Shown in pieces: positions 9,743 through 18,561 of a DNA stretch of 64,000 nt. The position numbers were made by a program, and so were the translations under genes. Numbering within the stretch: the stretch's first letter is position 1; each line of letters starts with the position of its first letter. This DNA is from CBDVBZ01 sp965372355 (GTDB lineage: Bacteria; Krumholzibacteriota; Krumholzibacteriia; WVZY01), in assembly GCA_965372355.1 (NCBI GenBank), contig CBDVBZ010000001.1:60836-124835 (forward strand), in the 5' to 3' direction. The notes under the pieces were generated by a model. The model was given only the letters and a program-made list of their open reading frames with translations, was not told the origin of the DNA and did not search any database.

Positions 9743-10873
9743 ATGAAGATTCACGAGTATCAGGCGAAAGAACTTTTTCGCAGGGAGGGTGTGCCGGTGC
9801 CGCAGGGCGAGGTCGTGGAGACCCCCGCCGACGCCCGCGCCGTGGCAGAACGCTATGGCAAACCCGTGGTTGTTAAATCGCAGGTGCTGGTTGGCGGCAG
9901 GGGCAAGGCGGGCGGCGTCAAGCTCGCCAAGGATCCCGAGGAAACGGAGATGCACGCGAAGAGCATTCTCGGGATGTCGATCAAGGGCCTGAAGGTGACC
10001 AAGCTTCTGATCACCGAGGCGGTGGATATCGCGACCGAGATCTATGTCGGAGTGATCATGGACCGAGCGAGCCAACGTCCCGTGGTTATCGCGTCCGCGG
10101 CGGGTGGTGTCGACATTGAGGAAGTCGCGAGGGAGAATCCGGAAGCGATTCATCGGCTGCAGATCGACCCGCTGTACGGCATCATGCCGTTTCAGAGCCG
10201 GTCACTGGCCCAGAAGCTTCACGACGACCAGGCGGTGGTCAAGCAGATCGCTCCGGTCATCGAGAAGCTCTACGCGGCTTTCGATCGTGCCGATGCGAGC
10301 CTCGCCGAGATCAACCCGCTGGTTGTCACTCCGGCAGGCGAGGTCGTGGCCATCGACGCGAAGGTCAACGTTGATGACAGCGCGCTTTACCGACAAAAGG
10401 AGATCGAGTCCATGCGCGATCTGTCGGCAGAGGATCCCGGCGAGACCGAATCACGCTCGGCGGATCTGTCGTTTGTAAAACTCGATGGCAACGTTGGCTG
10501 TGTGGTCAACGGGGCTGGTCTGGCGATGGCAACGATGGATCTCATCCAGACATACGGCGGCGAGCCGGCGAATTTCCTGGATATCGGAGGCAGCTCAAAC
10601 CCGGAGAAGGTTGTCACCGCGTTGAACATCATCATGCGAGACGCGAATGTGAAATCGATCTTTATCAACATATTCGGAGGGATCACGCGGTGTGACGATG
10701 TGGCCAAGGGATTGGTGACGGCGTTTAAGCAGTTCGACAAAACGCCGCCCGTGGTCGTGCGCCTAACGGGAACCAACGAGGCCGAGGGACGGGAGATCCT
10801 GGGGGAAATGAAACTCACGAGCGCCGTTACGATGGACGACGGTATCAAGAAAGCGGTGGAGCTCGCCAGCTAG
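9743..10873 (+). CDS. sucC: Succinate-CoA ligase beta subunit
   Basis: ADP- or GDP-forming subunit of succinyl-CoA synthetase in the citric acid cycle. An N-terminal ATP-grasp domain starts KIHEYQAKELFRREGVPVP; the C-terminal CoA-ligase domain contains NGAGLAMATMD and FINIFGGITRCDDVA. Length 376 is slightly short of the E. coli protein (388) but normal across bacteria. The ribosome-binding site AGGAAGG is well placed. sucD follows after 24 bases and ndk after that, a layout consistent with handling of the nucleotide product. Confidence 0.97.
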   Translation: MKIHEYQAKELFRREGVPVPQGEVVETPADARAVAERYGKPVVVKSQVLVGGRGKAGGVKLAKDPEETEMHAKSILGMSIKGLKVTKLLITEAVDIATEIYVGVIMDRASQRPVVIASAAGGVDIEEVARENPEAIHRLQIDPLYGIMPFQSRSLAQKLHDDQAVVKQIAPVIEKLYAAFDRADASLAEINPLVVTPAGEVVAIDAKVNVDDSALYRQKEIESMRDLSAEDPGETESRSADLSFVKLDGNVGCVVNGAGLAMATMDLIQTYGGEPANFLDIGGSSNPEKVVTALNIIMRDANVKSIFINIFGGITRCDDVAKGLVTAFKQFDKTPPVVVRLTGTNEAEGREILGEMKLTSAVTMDDGIKKAVELAS

Positions 10874-10897
10874 GCGAGAGAATCAAGGAGAAATCCA

Positions 10898-11785
10898 TTG
10901 AGCATTCTAGTTGATAAGAACACGCGGCTCGTCGTCCAGGGCATCACGGGACGAGACGGCTCCTTCCACGCATCGCAGATGCGGGAGTACGGAACAAATA
11001 TTGTTGCTGGTGTGACGCCGGGAAAGGGCGGCCAGCGGTTTGAGGACAGCGTTCCCATATTCAATACGGTAAAAGCTGCGGTCGACGAGACGGACGCGAA
11101 CACGTCCATTATATATGTGCGGGCGCCGTTCGCGGGCGATGCGATCTGCGAGGCCGCCGAGGCGGGGGTTCGTTTGATCGTGTGTATCTCGGAGGGCGTG
11201 CCGGTCAAAGACATGGCCACCGTGTTGCCGTTCGTCAGTTCGCACGGGGCACGGCTTATCGGTCCGAACTGCCCGGGTCTGATCGCGCCCCATGAGAAGG
11301 TGAAGGTTGGGATCCTGCCGGTCGAGATTTTCAGACCCGGAGCAGTGGGCGTCGTCTCGCGGAGCGGTACGCTCACCTATGAGGTGGTTTTTCAGCTGAC
11401 GGCGGGCGATATCGGACAGACGACGTGTGTGGGGATCGGCGGCGACCCCTTAATCGGTACCAACTTCATCGATACGCTCGAGATGTTCGAGAAAGATGAT
11501 AAGACAAAGGCCGTGGCGCTTATCGGTGAAATCGGCGGCACCGACGAGCAGGATGCTGCCGACTATATATCAAAGAACATGTCGAAGCCGGTTGTGGCGT
11601 TTATCGCGGGACAGACCGCGCCCGAGGGAAAGAGAATGGGACACGCGGGAGCGATCGTGTCAGGCGCTTCCGGCACGGCTGAGGAGAAGATGAAAGCCTT
11701 CGAGAAGGCCGGAGTCAGGGTCGCCCGGATCCCCAAAGACATCGCCGTGCTTCTCAAGGAGACCGGTGCCAACGTGACCGCGTAA
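10898..11785 (+). CDS. sucD: Succinate-CoA ligase alpha subunit
   Basis: CoA-binding subunit carrying the phosphohistidine. Motifs: [16 protein letters not shown] at the N-terminus, GPNCPGLI in the middle, and the active-site His in GHAGAIVSG (about residue 248). Length 295 is typical. Translation begins at TTG 10898, supported by AAGGAG 7 bases upstream and by the conserved N-terminus. Confidence 0.97.
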   Translation: MSILVDKNTRLVVQGITGRDGSFHASQMREYGTNIVAGVTPGKGGQRFEDSVPIFNTVKAAVDETDANTSIIYVRAPFAGDAICEAAEAGVRLIVCISEGVPVKDMATVLPFVSSHGARLIGPNCPGLIAPHEKVKVGILPVEIFRPGAVGVVSRSGTLTYEVVFQLTAGDIGQTTCVGIGGDPLIGTNFIDTLEMFEKDDKTKAVALIGEIGGTDEQDAADYISKNMSKPVVAFIAGQTAPEGKRMGHAGAIVSGASGTAEEKMKAFEKAGVRVARIPKDIAVLLKETGANVTA

Positions 11786-11817
11786 GCGGCGGGCAGACTG
11801 GAACAAAGGAAGGCCAA

Positions 11818-12219
11818 ATGACAACATTGCTTATGGTCAAACCGGACATCGTCGGGGAGGGGCTGTACGGCGAGATCATTGTGTACGTGCTTCGCAATCG
11901 CTTCAAGGTTGTGGACTTGAAAATGCTCGAGTTCGACCGTGAAACGGCGGAGCGCTTCTACGAAGTGCATCGGGATCGGGAGTTTTTTCCGGAGCTGGTC
12001 AAGTACATCACGAGCGGGCCGGTTGTGGCCCTCAGGATCGAGGGCGGCGGTGTCGTGGAGAAGATCCGGGCGTTCATCGGGACGACCGATCCGGCGAAAG
12101 CCGACGCCGGCACGATTCGGTATATGTACGGAAGCTCGATCCAGAACAACGCGGTACACGCATCGGACTCGTCGGACTCGGCCAAAAAAGAGCTTGCAAT
12201 CGTTTTCGGCGACTCCTAA
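11818..12219 (+). CDS. ndk: Nucleoside diphosphate kinase
   Basis: Balances NTP pools through a phosphohistidine intermediate. TLLMVKPDIV at the N-terminus and the catalytic His in NAVHASDS (usually NxxHGSD) are present; the phosphate-binding Arg is kept in GTIRYMYGSS, but the residues after it differ from the usual RGDFG. At 133 residues it is a few shorter than the E. coli enzyme (143). It is the last gene of the sucCD group. Probably active; the loop change is noted as a divergence. Confidence 0.92.
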   Translation: MTTLLMVKPDIVGEGLYGEIIVYVLRNRFKVVDLKMLEFDRETAERFYEVHRDREFFPELVKYITSGPVVALRIEGGGVVEKIRAFIGTTDPAKADAGTIRYMYGSSIQNNAVHASDSSDSAKKELAIVFGDS

Positions 12220-12267
12220 ATTCTGTGAGGGCATCACGTAAGCTTAATAACAACATCGGATAAAGCC

Positions 12268-12777
12268 ATGATCCTCGATCTCGAGAAACTGTCCGACGAG
12301 CGGATCACCGGAGACGAGCTCGTGCTCTTTCGTGATGCTGCCGGCGAGGAGAATCGGATTCACTGTCATGTCGAGGTGGACGTCCGCCGGCAGGGGGAGA
12401 TGTTCTATATTCACGCAGATCTAACTGGTGAATTCACAGCGTGTTGCCACAAGTGTCTGGAATCCACGCCGTACAGGGTTTCGTCTTCCTTCGAGCTCGT
12501 CGTCCAGACGGTGGACCGACGCTCCAGGACCGAGCCGATCTCGGCGGACGGTGACTTCGTGACCCTTCCGGCGGGCCAGAATCGCCTGGAGTTCGACCCG
12601 TACATCTACGAGAATCTCATGGTTGAAATGCCGATGACGATCGCCTGCAGTGATAACTGCAAGGGATTGTGTTCTCGTTGCGGGGTAAATCTGAATCGGG
12701 AAAAGTGCCGGTGCGATGCGACCAGGGACCCGCGCTGGAACAAACTGGGGAAGTTGAAAGACACACTGTCGGAATGA
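12268..12777 (+). CDS. DUF177 (YceD-like) protein
   Basis: Member of the DUF177/YceD family, which is almost always found upstream of rpmF and is linked in the literature to 23S rRNA accumulation. 169 residues. Two Cys pairs, CCHKC (about residue 55) and CKGLCSRCG with CRCD near the C-terminus (about 131-150), could bind a metal. The downstream order rpmF-plsX-fabH is classic and ties ribosome and phospholipid synthesis together. Confidence 0.85.
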   Translation: MILDLEKLSDERITGDELVLFRDAAGEENRIHCHVEVDVRRQGEMFYIHADLTGEFTACCHKCLESTPYRVSSSFELVVQTVDRRSRTEPISADGDFVTLPAGQNRLEFDPYIYENLMVEMPMTIACSDNCKGLCSRCGVNLNREKCRCDATRDPRWNKLGKLKDTLSE

Positions 12778-12802
12778 TGGAATGAAAGAGGTGAGCTGAC
12801 CC

Positions 12803-12988
12803 ATGGCCGTCCCAAAGCGAAAGACGTCCAAGGCAAGAAAGAACAAACGACGGAGTCACTTGAAGCTGGACACTCCAAGCCTTGCTCGTTGTTCTCGTTG
12901 TCATCAATTCAAGGCGCCTCATAGTGTCTGCCCGAACTGTGGATACTATGCTGGCCGTGAGATCATCAAGAGCGACGAAGAATTGTAA
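12803..12988 (+). CDS. rpmF: 50S ribosomal protein L32
   Basis: 61 residues starting MAVPKRKTSKARKNKRRSH, the standard L32 N-terminus. A zinc-binding set of four Cys is present (CSRCHQFK and CPNCGYY), so this is the zinc-containing form. The gap to plsX is 12 bases. Confidence 0.97.
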   Translation: MAVPKRKTSKARKNKRRSHLKLDTPSLARCSRCHQFKAPHSVCPNCGYYAGREIIKSDEEL

Positions 12989-13000
12989 GGTGGTTCCTGC

Positions 13001-14020
13001 GTGAGAATCGCTGTAGACGCCATGGGAGGGGACCGGGGTCCCGATCTCATTGCGAGGGCTGCGGTTGGAGCCGTCGAGGCCCGGCCATCCGATCTCGATA
13101 TCATCCTTGTGGGTGATCGGGATCAGATTGAGCCCTCGCTCCGGAAGTCCGCCCGGAACCATCCCAAGATTCAGATCGCGCATGCCTCCGAGATCGTGGG
13201 TATGTCGGAGGCCCCCGCGAACGCCATTCGCAAGAAGAAGGATTCATCGATCGCGGTGGCCATGCGTCTTATCAAAGCGGGAGAAGTCGACGCGTTTGTC
13301 AGCGCCGGCAACACCGGGGCCGTCGTCGCCGGATCTCTTGTTTCTATCGGACGGTTGCACGGTGTTTCGCGACCGGCGATTGCGACATTCTATCCAACAT
13401 CCAAACGCGCGACGATATTCCTCGACATCGGGGCGAACTCGGTCTGCACGCCCAAGAACCTCGTGCAGTTCGGGGTCATGGGTTCCGTTTTCGCGGAATA
13501 TCACCTGGGTATCAAGGATCCGCGTGTCGGCTTGCTCAATATCGGTGAGGAACGCAGTAAAGGCACGGACATGATACGCTCTGCGTACGACCTGTTAAAG
13601 GACGTTGAACTGAATTTCGTCGGCAACGTAGAGGGACGCGACGTGATGGCGGGCAAGGTCGACGTGGTCGTGTGCGATGGTTTCGTTGGTAATGTGGTCC
13701 TGAAATTCTCGGAAAGCATTCTGTCCTTTACGAGTCAGATGCTTCGGCAGGAAATCAAGAAGAGCCTTCGCGCAAAACTCGGGGCTCTTCTCCTCAGACG
13801 TGTTTTCTCGACCTTTCGCCAGCGCCTTGACTATGCTGAATATGGCGGGGCGCCTCTCCTCGGGGTCAATGGTGTCGTAATCATCTGTCACGGAACAAGT
13901 TCGCCGCGTGCGGTCAAAAACGCGATCCTGATGGCTCAGCGGTTTGTCAGCTACGGGATCAACGAGCATATCGAGGAGTGGTTCAAAAGGTCGGTGAGTG
14001 GCCTTGCCAAAGTCACTTAG
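13001..14020 (+). CDS. plsX: Phosphate acyltransferase PlsX
   Basis: Makes acyl-phosphate from acyl-ACP for phospholipid synthesis (with PlsY, which is not in this window). The N-terminus MRIAVDAMGGDRGPD is diagnostic. Length 339 is normal. Translation begins at GTG 13001. The 3' end overlaps the start of fabH by 23 bases, indicating translational coupling. Confidence 0.96.
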   Translation: MRIAVDAMGGDRGPDLIARAAVGAVEARPSDLDIILVGDRDQIEPSLRKSARNHPKIQIAHASEIVGMSEAPANAIRKKKDSSIAVAMRLIKAGEVDAFVSAGNTGAVVAGSLVSIGRLHGVSRPAIATFYPTSKRATIFLDIGANSVCTPKNLVQFGVMGSVFAEYHLGIKDPRVGLLNIGEERSKGTDMIRSAYDLLKDVELNFVGNVEGRDVMAGKVDVVVCDGFVGNVVLKFSESILSFTSQMLRQEIKKSLRAKLGALLLRRVFSTFRQRLDYAEYGGAPLLGVNGVVIICHGTSSPRAVKNAILMAQRFVSYGINEHIEEWFKRSVSGLAKVT

Positions 14021-14999
14021 GGGATCGAGGATCACCGGCACCGGGCATTATTGCCCGGAACGTGTGCTCACCAACCTCGATCTCGAAAAGATGGTCGAGA
14101 CCACGGATGAGTGGATCGTCACGCGGACGGGTATTCGCGAGCGGAGGATCGCTCGCGAAGATCAAGCCTGTTCCGATCTTGCGTTCGAGGCCGCAAAAAA
14201 GGCGTTGGACAGTGCCGGTGTCGATGCTGCCGATCTCGATGGCATCATCCTCGGTACTGTTTCCGGAGACATGGTGTTTCCCGCCACTTCCTGTTTGATA
14301 CAGGACCGTTTGGGAGCTAGCAATGCGGTTGCCTTCGACGTGTCGGCTGCGTGCAGCGGGTTCGTCTACGCCGTGTCGATCGCGCACTCGTTCATTACCT
14401 GCAGCCAGATGGATCGGGTTTTGGTCGTCGGGGTGGATCTGCTGAGCAAAATCGTGGACTGGCAAGACCGGGCCACTTGCGTGCTGTTTGGAGACGGGGC
14501 CGGGGCGGCCGTCATGGAACCGTGTGAAGCAGGCCAGGGGATTCTGGGTACCTACATGAAGAGCGATGGTGCCCTTGCTGAACTTCTGCACATACCGTCG
14601 GGTGGCACAAGAGATCCCGCCTCACCGGAAACGTGTGAGCGTAGGGGACACTATATAAAGATGAAGGGCGACGGTGTGTTCAAGCATGCGGTCCGCGCGA
14701 TGGAGGATGCGATTAGACAGGTCCTGGAGCGCGCCGGCCTGTCCCTGGCCGACGTCGATGTCATGATCCCGCACCAGGCGAATGCCCGTATCGTCGACGC
14801 GGTACATCGTCGTCTCGGTATTGACGAGAACAAGGTGATTGTGAATCTTGACCGTTATGGCAACACGTCGTCCGGGACGATCCCGATAGCCCTGGATGAG
14901 GTTGTGCGGGAGGGCAGGGTCAAAGAGGGGGACGTCGTGCTCATGGTTGCGTTTGGTGGGGGACTCACCTGGGGTTCGGTACTCATGCGCCACACATAA
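13998..14999 (+). CDS. fabH: 3-oxoacyl-ACP synthase III
   Basis: Starts fatty acid elongation by condensing acetyl-CoA with malonyl-ACP. The catalytic triad is visible: Cys in VSAACSGFVYAV, His in PHQANARIVD and Asn in YGNTSSGTIP. Length 333. The start is GTG 13998 inside plsX, giving the conserved ITGTGHYCPERVLTN N-terminus; a TTG at 14004 is possible. A 261-bp spacer with tandem repeats separates it from fabD, unusual in an otherwise tightly packed operon. Confidence 0.96.
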   Translation: MALPKSLRGSRITGTGHYCPERVLTNLDLEKMVETTDEWIVTRTGIRERRIAREDQACSDLAFEAAKKALDSAGVDAADLDGIILGTVSGDMVFPATSCLIQDRLGASNAVAFDVSAACSGFVYAVSIAHSFITCSQMDRVLVVGVDLLSKIVDWQDRATCVLFGDGAGAAVMEPCEAGQGILGTYMKSDGALAELLHIPSGGTRDPASPETCERRGHYIKMKGDGVFKHAVRAMEDAIRQVLERAGLSLADVDVMIPHQANARIVDAVHRRLGIDENKVIVNLDRYGNTSSGTIPIALDEVVREGRVKEGDVVLMVAFGGGLTWGSVLMRHT

Positions 15000-15044
15000 G
15001 TCGGGGTGCTTGACCGGCCGCTGCTGCAGACGGCGCTTCGCGGC

Positions 15045-15206
15045 GGCGGGAGCAAATGAACGAAAGGTATGCGCCGCAGCAGAGCGGCGACACGGTGGCG
15101 GGAGCAAATGAACGAAAGGTATGCGCCGCAGCAGAGCGGCGACACGGCGACGGGAGCAAATGAGCGAAAGGTATGCGCCGCAGCAGAGCGGCAACACGGC
15201 GGTGGG
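15045..15206. repeat. 52-bp tandem repeat array between fabH and fabD
   Basis: Three full units begin at 15045, 15097 and 15149, with a fourth start (GGTGGG) at 15201, so the period is exactly 52. Each unit contains GGGAGCAAATGA, GCGAAAGGTATG-like sequence (CGAAAGGTATG) and a hairpin CGCCGC-AGCAGA-GCGGCG (15072-15089, 15124-15141, and 15176-15193 with its last pair lost). Units differ at only a few bases. 52 is not a multiple of three and no reading frame is shared, so this is non-coding. A degenerate related stretch (about 15017-15044) precedes it. Confidence 0.9.
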
Positions 15207-15260
15207 TTCCGACGCAGTTGGGCGCGGTGACCCCGGTTGAGTCCTGGGAGAAACGATTCA

Positions 15261-16190
15261 ATGAACTGCGCAATGTTGTTTCCGGGTCAGGCATCGCAGT
15301 ATGTCGGCATGGGAAAGGACTACTATGACACGTTCGCCGAGGTCCGCGACTTGTACAAGTCGGCGAATCGTGTGCTGGGGTTCGATATTGCTCAGCTTTC
15401 TTTCGAGGGTGATCTCGACGAGTTGACGAAGACCCTCAACGCGCAACCCGCGATCCTGCTCCACAGCATGGCGGTGCTCGACGTTTTGACATCCAGGGGA
15501 TTTCGACCGAAGGTCGTTGCCGGGCACAGCCTCGGCGAGTTTTCGGCGCTCGTGGCGGCCGGGGTCTTTCGCCCGATGGACGCTCTCCTCATCGTTCGCC
15601 GGAGAGGGGAATTGATGTACGAGGCGGGTCTCGAGCAACCCGGTACGATGGCGGCGATCATCGGCCTCGAGGCCGGGGCGGTCGAGGCGGTCGCGGATGA
15701 GGCGTCGGCGTCGGGAATCGTGGTGGTTGCTAACTACAACTCACCAAACCAGTTCGCCGTGTCTGGCGAGGTTGCGGCGGTTGAGCGGGCGATCGAGGTG
15801 GCAAAAGAGGCGGGGGCCAAGCGGGCGCTCAAGCTCCAGGTGAGTGGCGCGTTTCACTCGCCCCTGATGCAGAAGACGGAAAAGCTGCTGACCCGCTACA
15901 TGGATAAATTCGACCGTGGGCCGATGAGGGTGCCCTGGATTGCCAATGTCACCGGCGAGGCGGTGCAGTCCGGTGCTCAGATCATCGACCTCCTGTCGCG
16001 CCAGCTCTCGTCGCCGGTCCAGTGGATCCGGAGCATGCAGACGCTGGTTGGGATTCACGACAAACCGATCGTCGAGGTGGGGCCGGGCAAGGTGTTGACC
16101 GGACTAATGAAACGCATCGTCCCCGGGGCGAGTGCCGAGCCGTTGTCGGATGTGGAATCCCTGGAGAGCGCCGCTGCCCGCATCGAATAA
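15261..16190 (+). CDS. fabD: Malonyl-CoA:ACP transacylase
   Basis: Loads malonyl groups onto ACP. The active-site Ser lies in AGHSLGEFSALV (about residue 92) and the His in SGAFHSPLM (about residue 200); the N-terminus MNCAMLFPGQASQYVGMG is standard. About 309 residues from ATG 15261, which has GGGAGA about 9 bases upstream; the frame is open further upstream into the repeat spacer but without conservation. Confidence 0.96.
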   Translation: MNCAMLFPGQASQYVGMGKDYYDTFAEVRDLYKSANRVLGFDIAQLSFEGDLDELTKTLNAQPAILLHSMAVLDVLTSRGFRPKVVAGHSLGEFSALVAAGVFRPMDALLIVRRRGELMYEAGLEQPGTMAAIIGLEAGAVEAVADEASASGIVVVANYNSPNQFAVSGEVAAVERAIEVAKEAGAKRALKLQVSGAFHSPLMQKTEKLLTRYMDKFDRGPMRVPWIANVTGEAVQSGAQIIDLLSRQLSSPVQWIRSMQTLVGIHDKPIVEVGPGKVLTGLMKRIVPGASAEPLSDVESLESAAARIE

Positions 16191-16239
16191 TTATCCTTGA
16201 TCAATAATCTCTTTCTGGTATGAATGGTCAACCGGGTTA

Positions 16240-16989
16240 ATGTTTATGGATTTTGCGGGCCGAATAGGTGTGGTTACAGGCGCATCTCGGGGTATTGGCA
16301 GGGAGATCGCGCTGCAGCTTGCCCGGCTCGGGGCGGATGTGGCCCTGGCCAGCCGCAAACAGGAGGATGTCGACCGGACGGCGGTGGAACTCGAGGCGCT
16401 GGGAGTCAGGGCTCGGGCGTACGCGTGCGATGTCTCAGTTTATGAGGAGACGGACGCCCTGGCCAAGGGTGTTGTGGAGGATCTCGGGACGCCCGATTTT
16501 CTCATCAACAACGCCGGTATCGTGATCGACAAGCTGCTGCTGAGAATGAAGCCAGAAGATTGGGACAAAGTTATATCGACCAATCTGACCGGTGCGTACA
16601 ATGTGACGAAGGTCTTCGCGCCGCATTTCCTCAGAAAACGGCAGGGGAGAATCGTCAACATCAGTTCCGTCATCGGACTCACCGGCAACGCGGGACAGGC
16701 GAACTATGCGGCGAGCAAGGCCGGTATCATCGGTTTGACCAAATCGCTCGCCCAGGAGTTTGCCGGCCGCGGTGTTACGGTCAATGCGGTGGCGCCCGGG
16801 TATGTTGCGACAACCATGACTGATGGGCTCGATGAGCAGACCAAGGCCAAGTTGCTGGCAATGATACCTATGGGTCGTTTTGGAAAGGTTGAAGACGTCG
16901 CGAATGTTGTGATGTTTTTGCTCTCGAGCATGGCCGACTACGTGACCGGCCAGGTGATCAACTGCGACGGTGGAATGGTAATGCGTTGA
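16240..16989 (+). CDS. fabG: 3-oxoacyl-ACP reductase
   Basis: NADPH-dependent short-chain dehydrogenase that reduces 3-oxoacyl-ACP. TGASRGIGRE (cofactor binding), NNAG, the catalytic Ser in NISSVIGLTGNAG and YAASKAG are all present. Length 249. Two nearby ATG codons (16240, 16246) are possible starts. Order fabD-fabG-acpP-fabF is classic. Confidence 0.95.
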   Translation: MFMDFAGRIGVVTGASRGIGREIALQLARLGADVALASRKQEDVDRTAVELEALGVRARAYACDVSVYEETDALAKGVVEDLGTPDFLINNAGIVIDKLLLRMKPEDWDKVISTNLTGAYNVTKVFAPHFLRKRQGRIVNISSVIGLTGNAGQANYAASKAGIIGLTKSLAQEFAGRGVTVNAVAPGYVATTMTDGLDEQTKAKLLAMIPMGRFGKVEDVANVVMFLLSSMADYVTGQVINCDGGMVMR

Positions 16990-17024
16990 TAGTCGTATCC
17001 GTTTGATTTGGAGGTGACCAACGG

Positions 17025-17264
17025 ATGTCAAGTATCGAGGAAAAAGTAAAGAAAATAATCGAAGAGAAGCTATCGGTCAACGCCGATCAGATCACGCTCG
17101 AGGCCAAGTTCGCCGAGGATCTCAAGGCGGACTCGCTCGACACGGTCGAGCTTGTTATGGCGCTCGAGGATGAGTTTGGGCTCGATATACCTGACGAAGA
17201 TGCCGACAAGATCAAGACCGTGCAGGACGCGATCGAGTACATCGGTAGCAAGACGGCCTCATAG
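17025..17264 (+). CDS. acpP: Acyl carrier protein
   Basis: 79-residue acidic carrier. The phosphopantetheine attachment Ser is in [14 protein letters not shown] (residue about 38). It carries chains for FabD/G/F/H here and probably donates acyl groups to LpxA, LpxD and LpxL. A GGAGGTG ribosome-binding site lies just upstream of the ATG. Confidence 0.97.
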   Translation: MSSIEEKVKKIIEEKLSVNADQITLEAKFAEDLKADSLDTVELVMALEDEFGLDIPDEDADKIKTVQDAIEYIGSKTAS

Positions 17265-17297
17265 CACCCTCTTTTTTAGGAGTACAGAGGATCGTCC

Positions 17298-18551
17298 ATG
17301 GGTTCGAAACGGGACAGACGAGTCGTTATCACCGGGATGGGATGTATTACCTCAGCCGGTTTGACCACGGAAGAAACGTGGGAAAGCCTGCTGGCGGCGA
17401 AGCCCACGGTATCCCGTATCGAGAGTTTTGACGCGACGCAGCACCGGACGAGGATCGCTGCGGAGATCAAGAACTTCGATCCCACGCGGTGGATGGAGGC
17501 GAGGGATGCCCGTCGCACTGATCGGACCGTACAGTTGATGTCTGCGGCCACGAGACAATGTCTGGAAGCGGTCTCTGTCGATGACATCGACAAGGACCGA
17601 ACAGGTGTCGTCATCGGCTCGGGAATCGGTGGATTGACAACTCTGGAGCGACAGCACACGATCCTTCTCGAACGGGGTCCGCGCAAGGTCAGTCCATTTT
17701 TTATTCCCATGATAATCGCGGACATGTCGGCCGGCCATCTATCGATCGTGCACGGGTTCAAGGGGCCAAACTATGGACTGGTCTCAGCATGCGCATCGGC
17801 GGGTAACGCGATTGCGGACTCCTATCTTTTGATCAAAGCGGGTCTCGCGGACTCGATGCTAACTGGCGGCACCGAATCGTGTATTACGTCGGTGGCGCTG
17901 GCGGGCTTCGGTGCGATGAAGGCGCTGTCCAGGAGGAATGACGAGCCGGAACGGGCGTCGAGACCCTTCGACTTCGAGCGAGACGGTTTTGTCATGGGGG
18001 AGGGTGCGGGCGCTCTCTTTCTCGAAGATCTGGAACACGCGGAGAAGCGGGGCGCGAACATCTTTGCAGAGGTGATCGGAATCGGATTGACCGGTGATGC
18101 CCACCATATGACGTCACCTGCGCCCAACGGCGAGGGTGCCGTTCGAGCGATGAAGATGGCCATCATGGATGCCGGGATCGATCCGGCGGAGGTGGATTAC
18201 ATCAACGCGCACGGGACGAGCACACAGCTCAACGACGCATCCGAGACAGCAGCAATCAAGAAAGTGTTCGGGGACGCCACGCGTGGGATGGGCATAAGCT
18301 CGACGAAGTCCATGATCGGGCATTTGCTGGGAGCCGCCGCCGCGGTGGAGCTGATCTTCTGCGCGCTTGCGATTCGTGACAAGAAGATCCCACCGACGAT
18401 CAACTATGAGAACCCGGACCCCCAATGTGACCTCGATTACGTGCCGAACGAGTCCCGGGACTGTGACGTCAATATCGCGTTGTCCAACGCCTTTGGCTTC
18501 GGAGGTCACAACTGCACGCTTATTGTAAAGCGCTACGAAGAACCACACTAA
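17298..18551 (+). CDS. fabF: 3-oxoacyl-ACP synthase II
   Basis: Elongating condensing enzyme. Catalytic Cys in VSACASAGNA, His in NAHGTST and His in KSMIGHLLGAA are visible. Length 417 fits FabF. It follows acpP by 33 bases and precedes rnc by 10 bases. No enoyl reductase (fabI/fabK/fabV) occurs in this block; the dehydratase FabZ is supplied by the lpxC fusion at 55064. Confidence 0.96.
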   Translation: MGSKRDRRVVITGMGCITSAGLTTEETWESLLAAKPTVSRIESFDATQHRTRIAAEIKNFDPTRWMEARDARRTDRTVQLMSAATRQCLEAVSVDDIDKDRTGVVIGSGIGGLTTLERQHTILLERGPRKVSPFFIPMIIADMSAGHLSIVHGFKGPNYGLVSACASAGNAIADSYLLIKAGLADSMLTGGTESCITSVALAGFGAMKALSRRNDEPERASRPFDFERDGFVMGEGAGALFLEDLEHAEKRGANIFAEVIGIGLTGDAHHMTSPAPNGEGAVRAMKMAIMDAGIDPAEVDYINAHGTSTQLNDASETAAIKKVFGDATRGMGISSTKSMIGHLLGAAAAVELIFCALAIRDKKIPPTINYENPDPQCDLDYVPNESRDCDVNIALSNAFGFGGHNCTLIVKRYEEPH

Positions 18552-18561
18552 CGACGAGCTT

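Noticed and set aside
15045..15206. CRISPR array
   Set aside because: The whole 52-bp period is repeated, so there are no unique spacers, and no cas gene is near. It is a plain tandem repeat.
16692..16700. GGGACAGGC in fabG as another dispersed-repeat copy
   Set aside because: It encodes the conserved NAGQANYAASK segment of FabG, and the left half of the repeat is missing.
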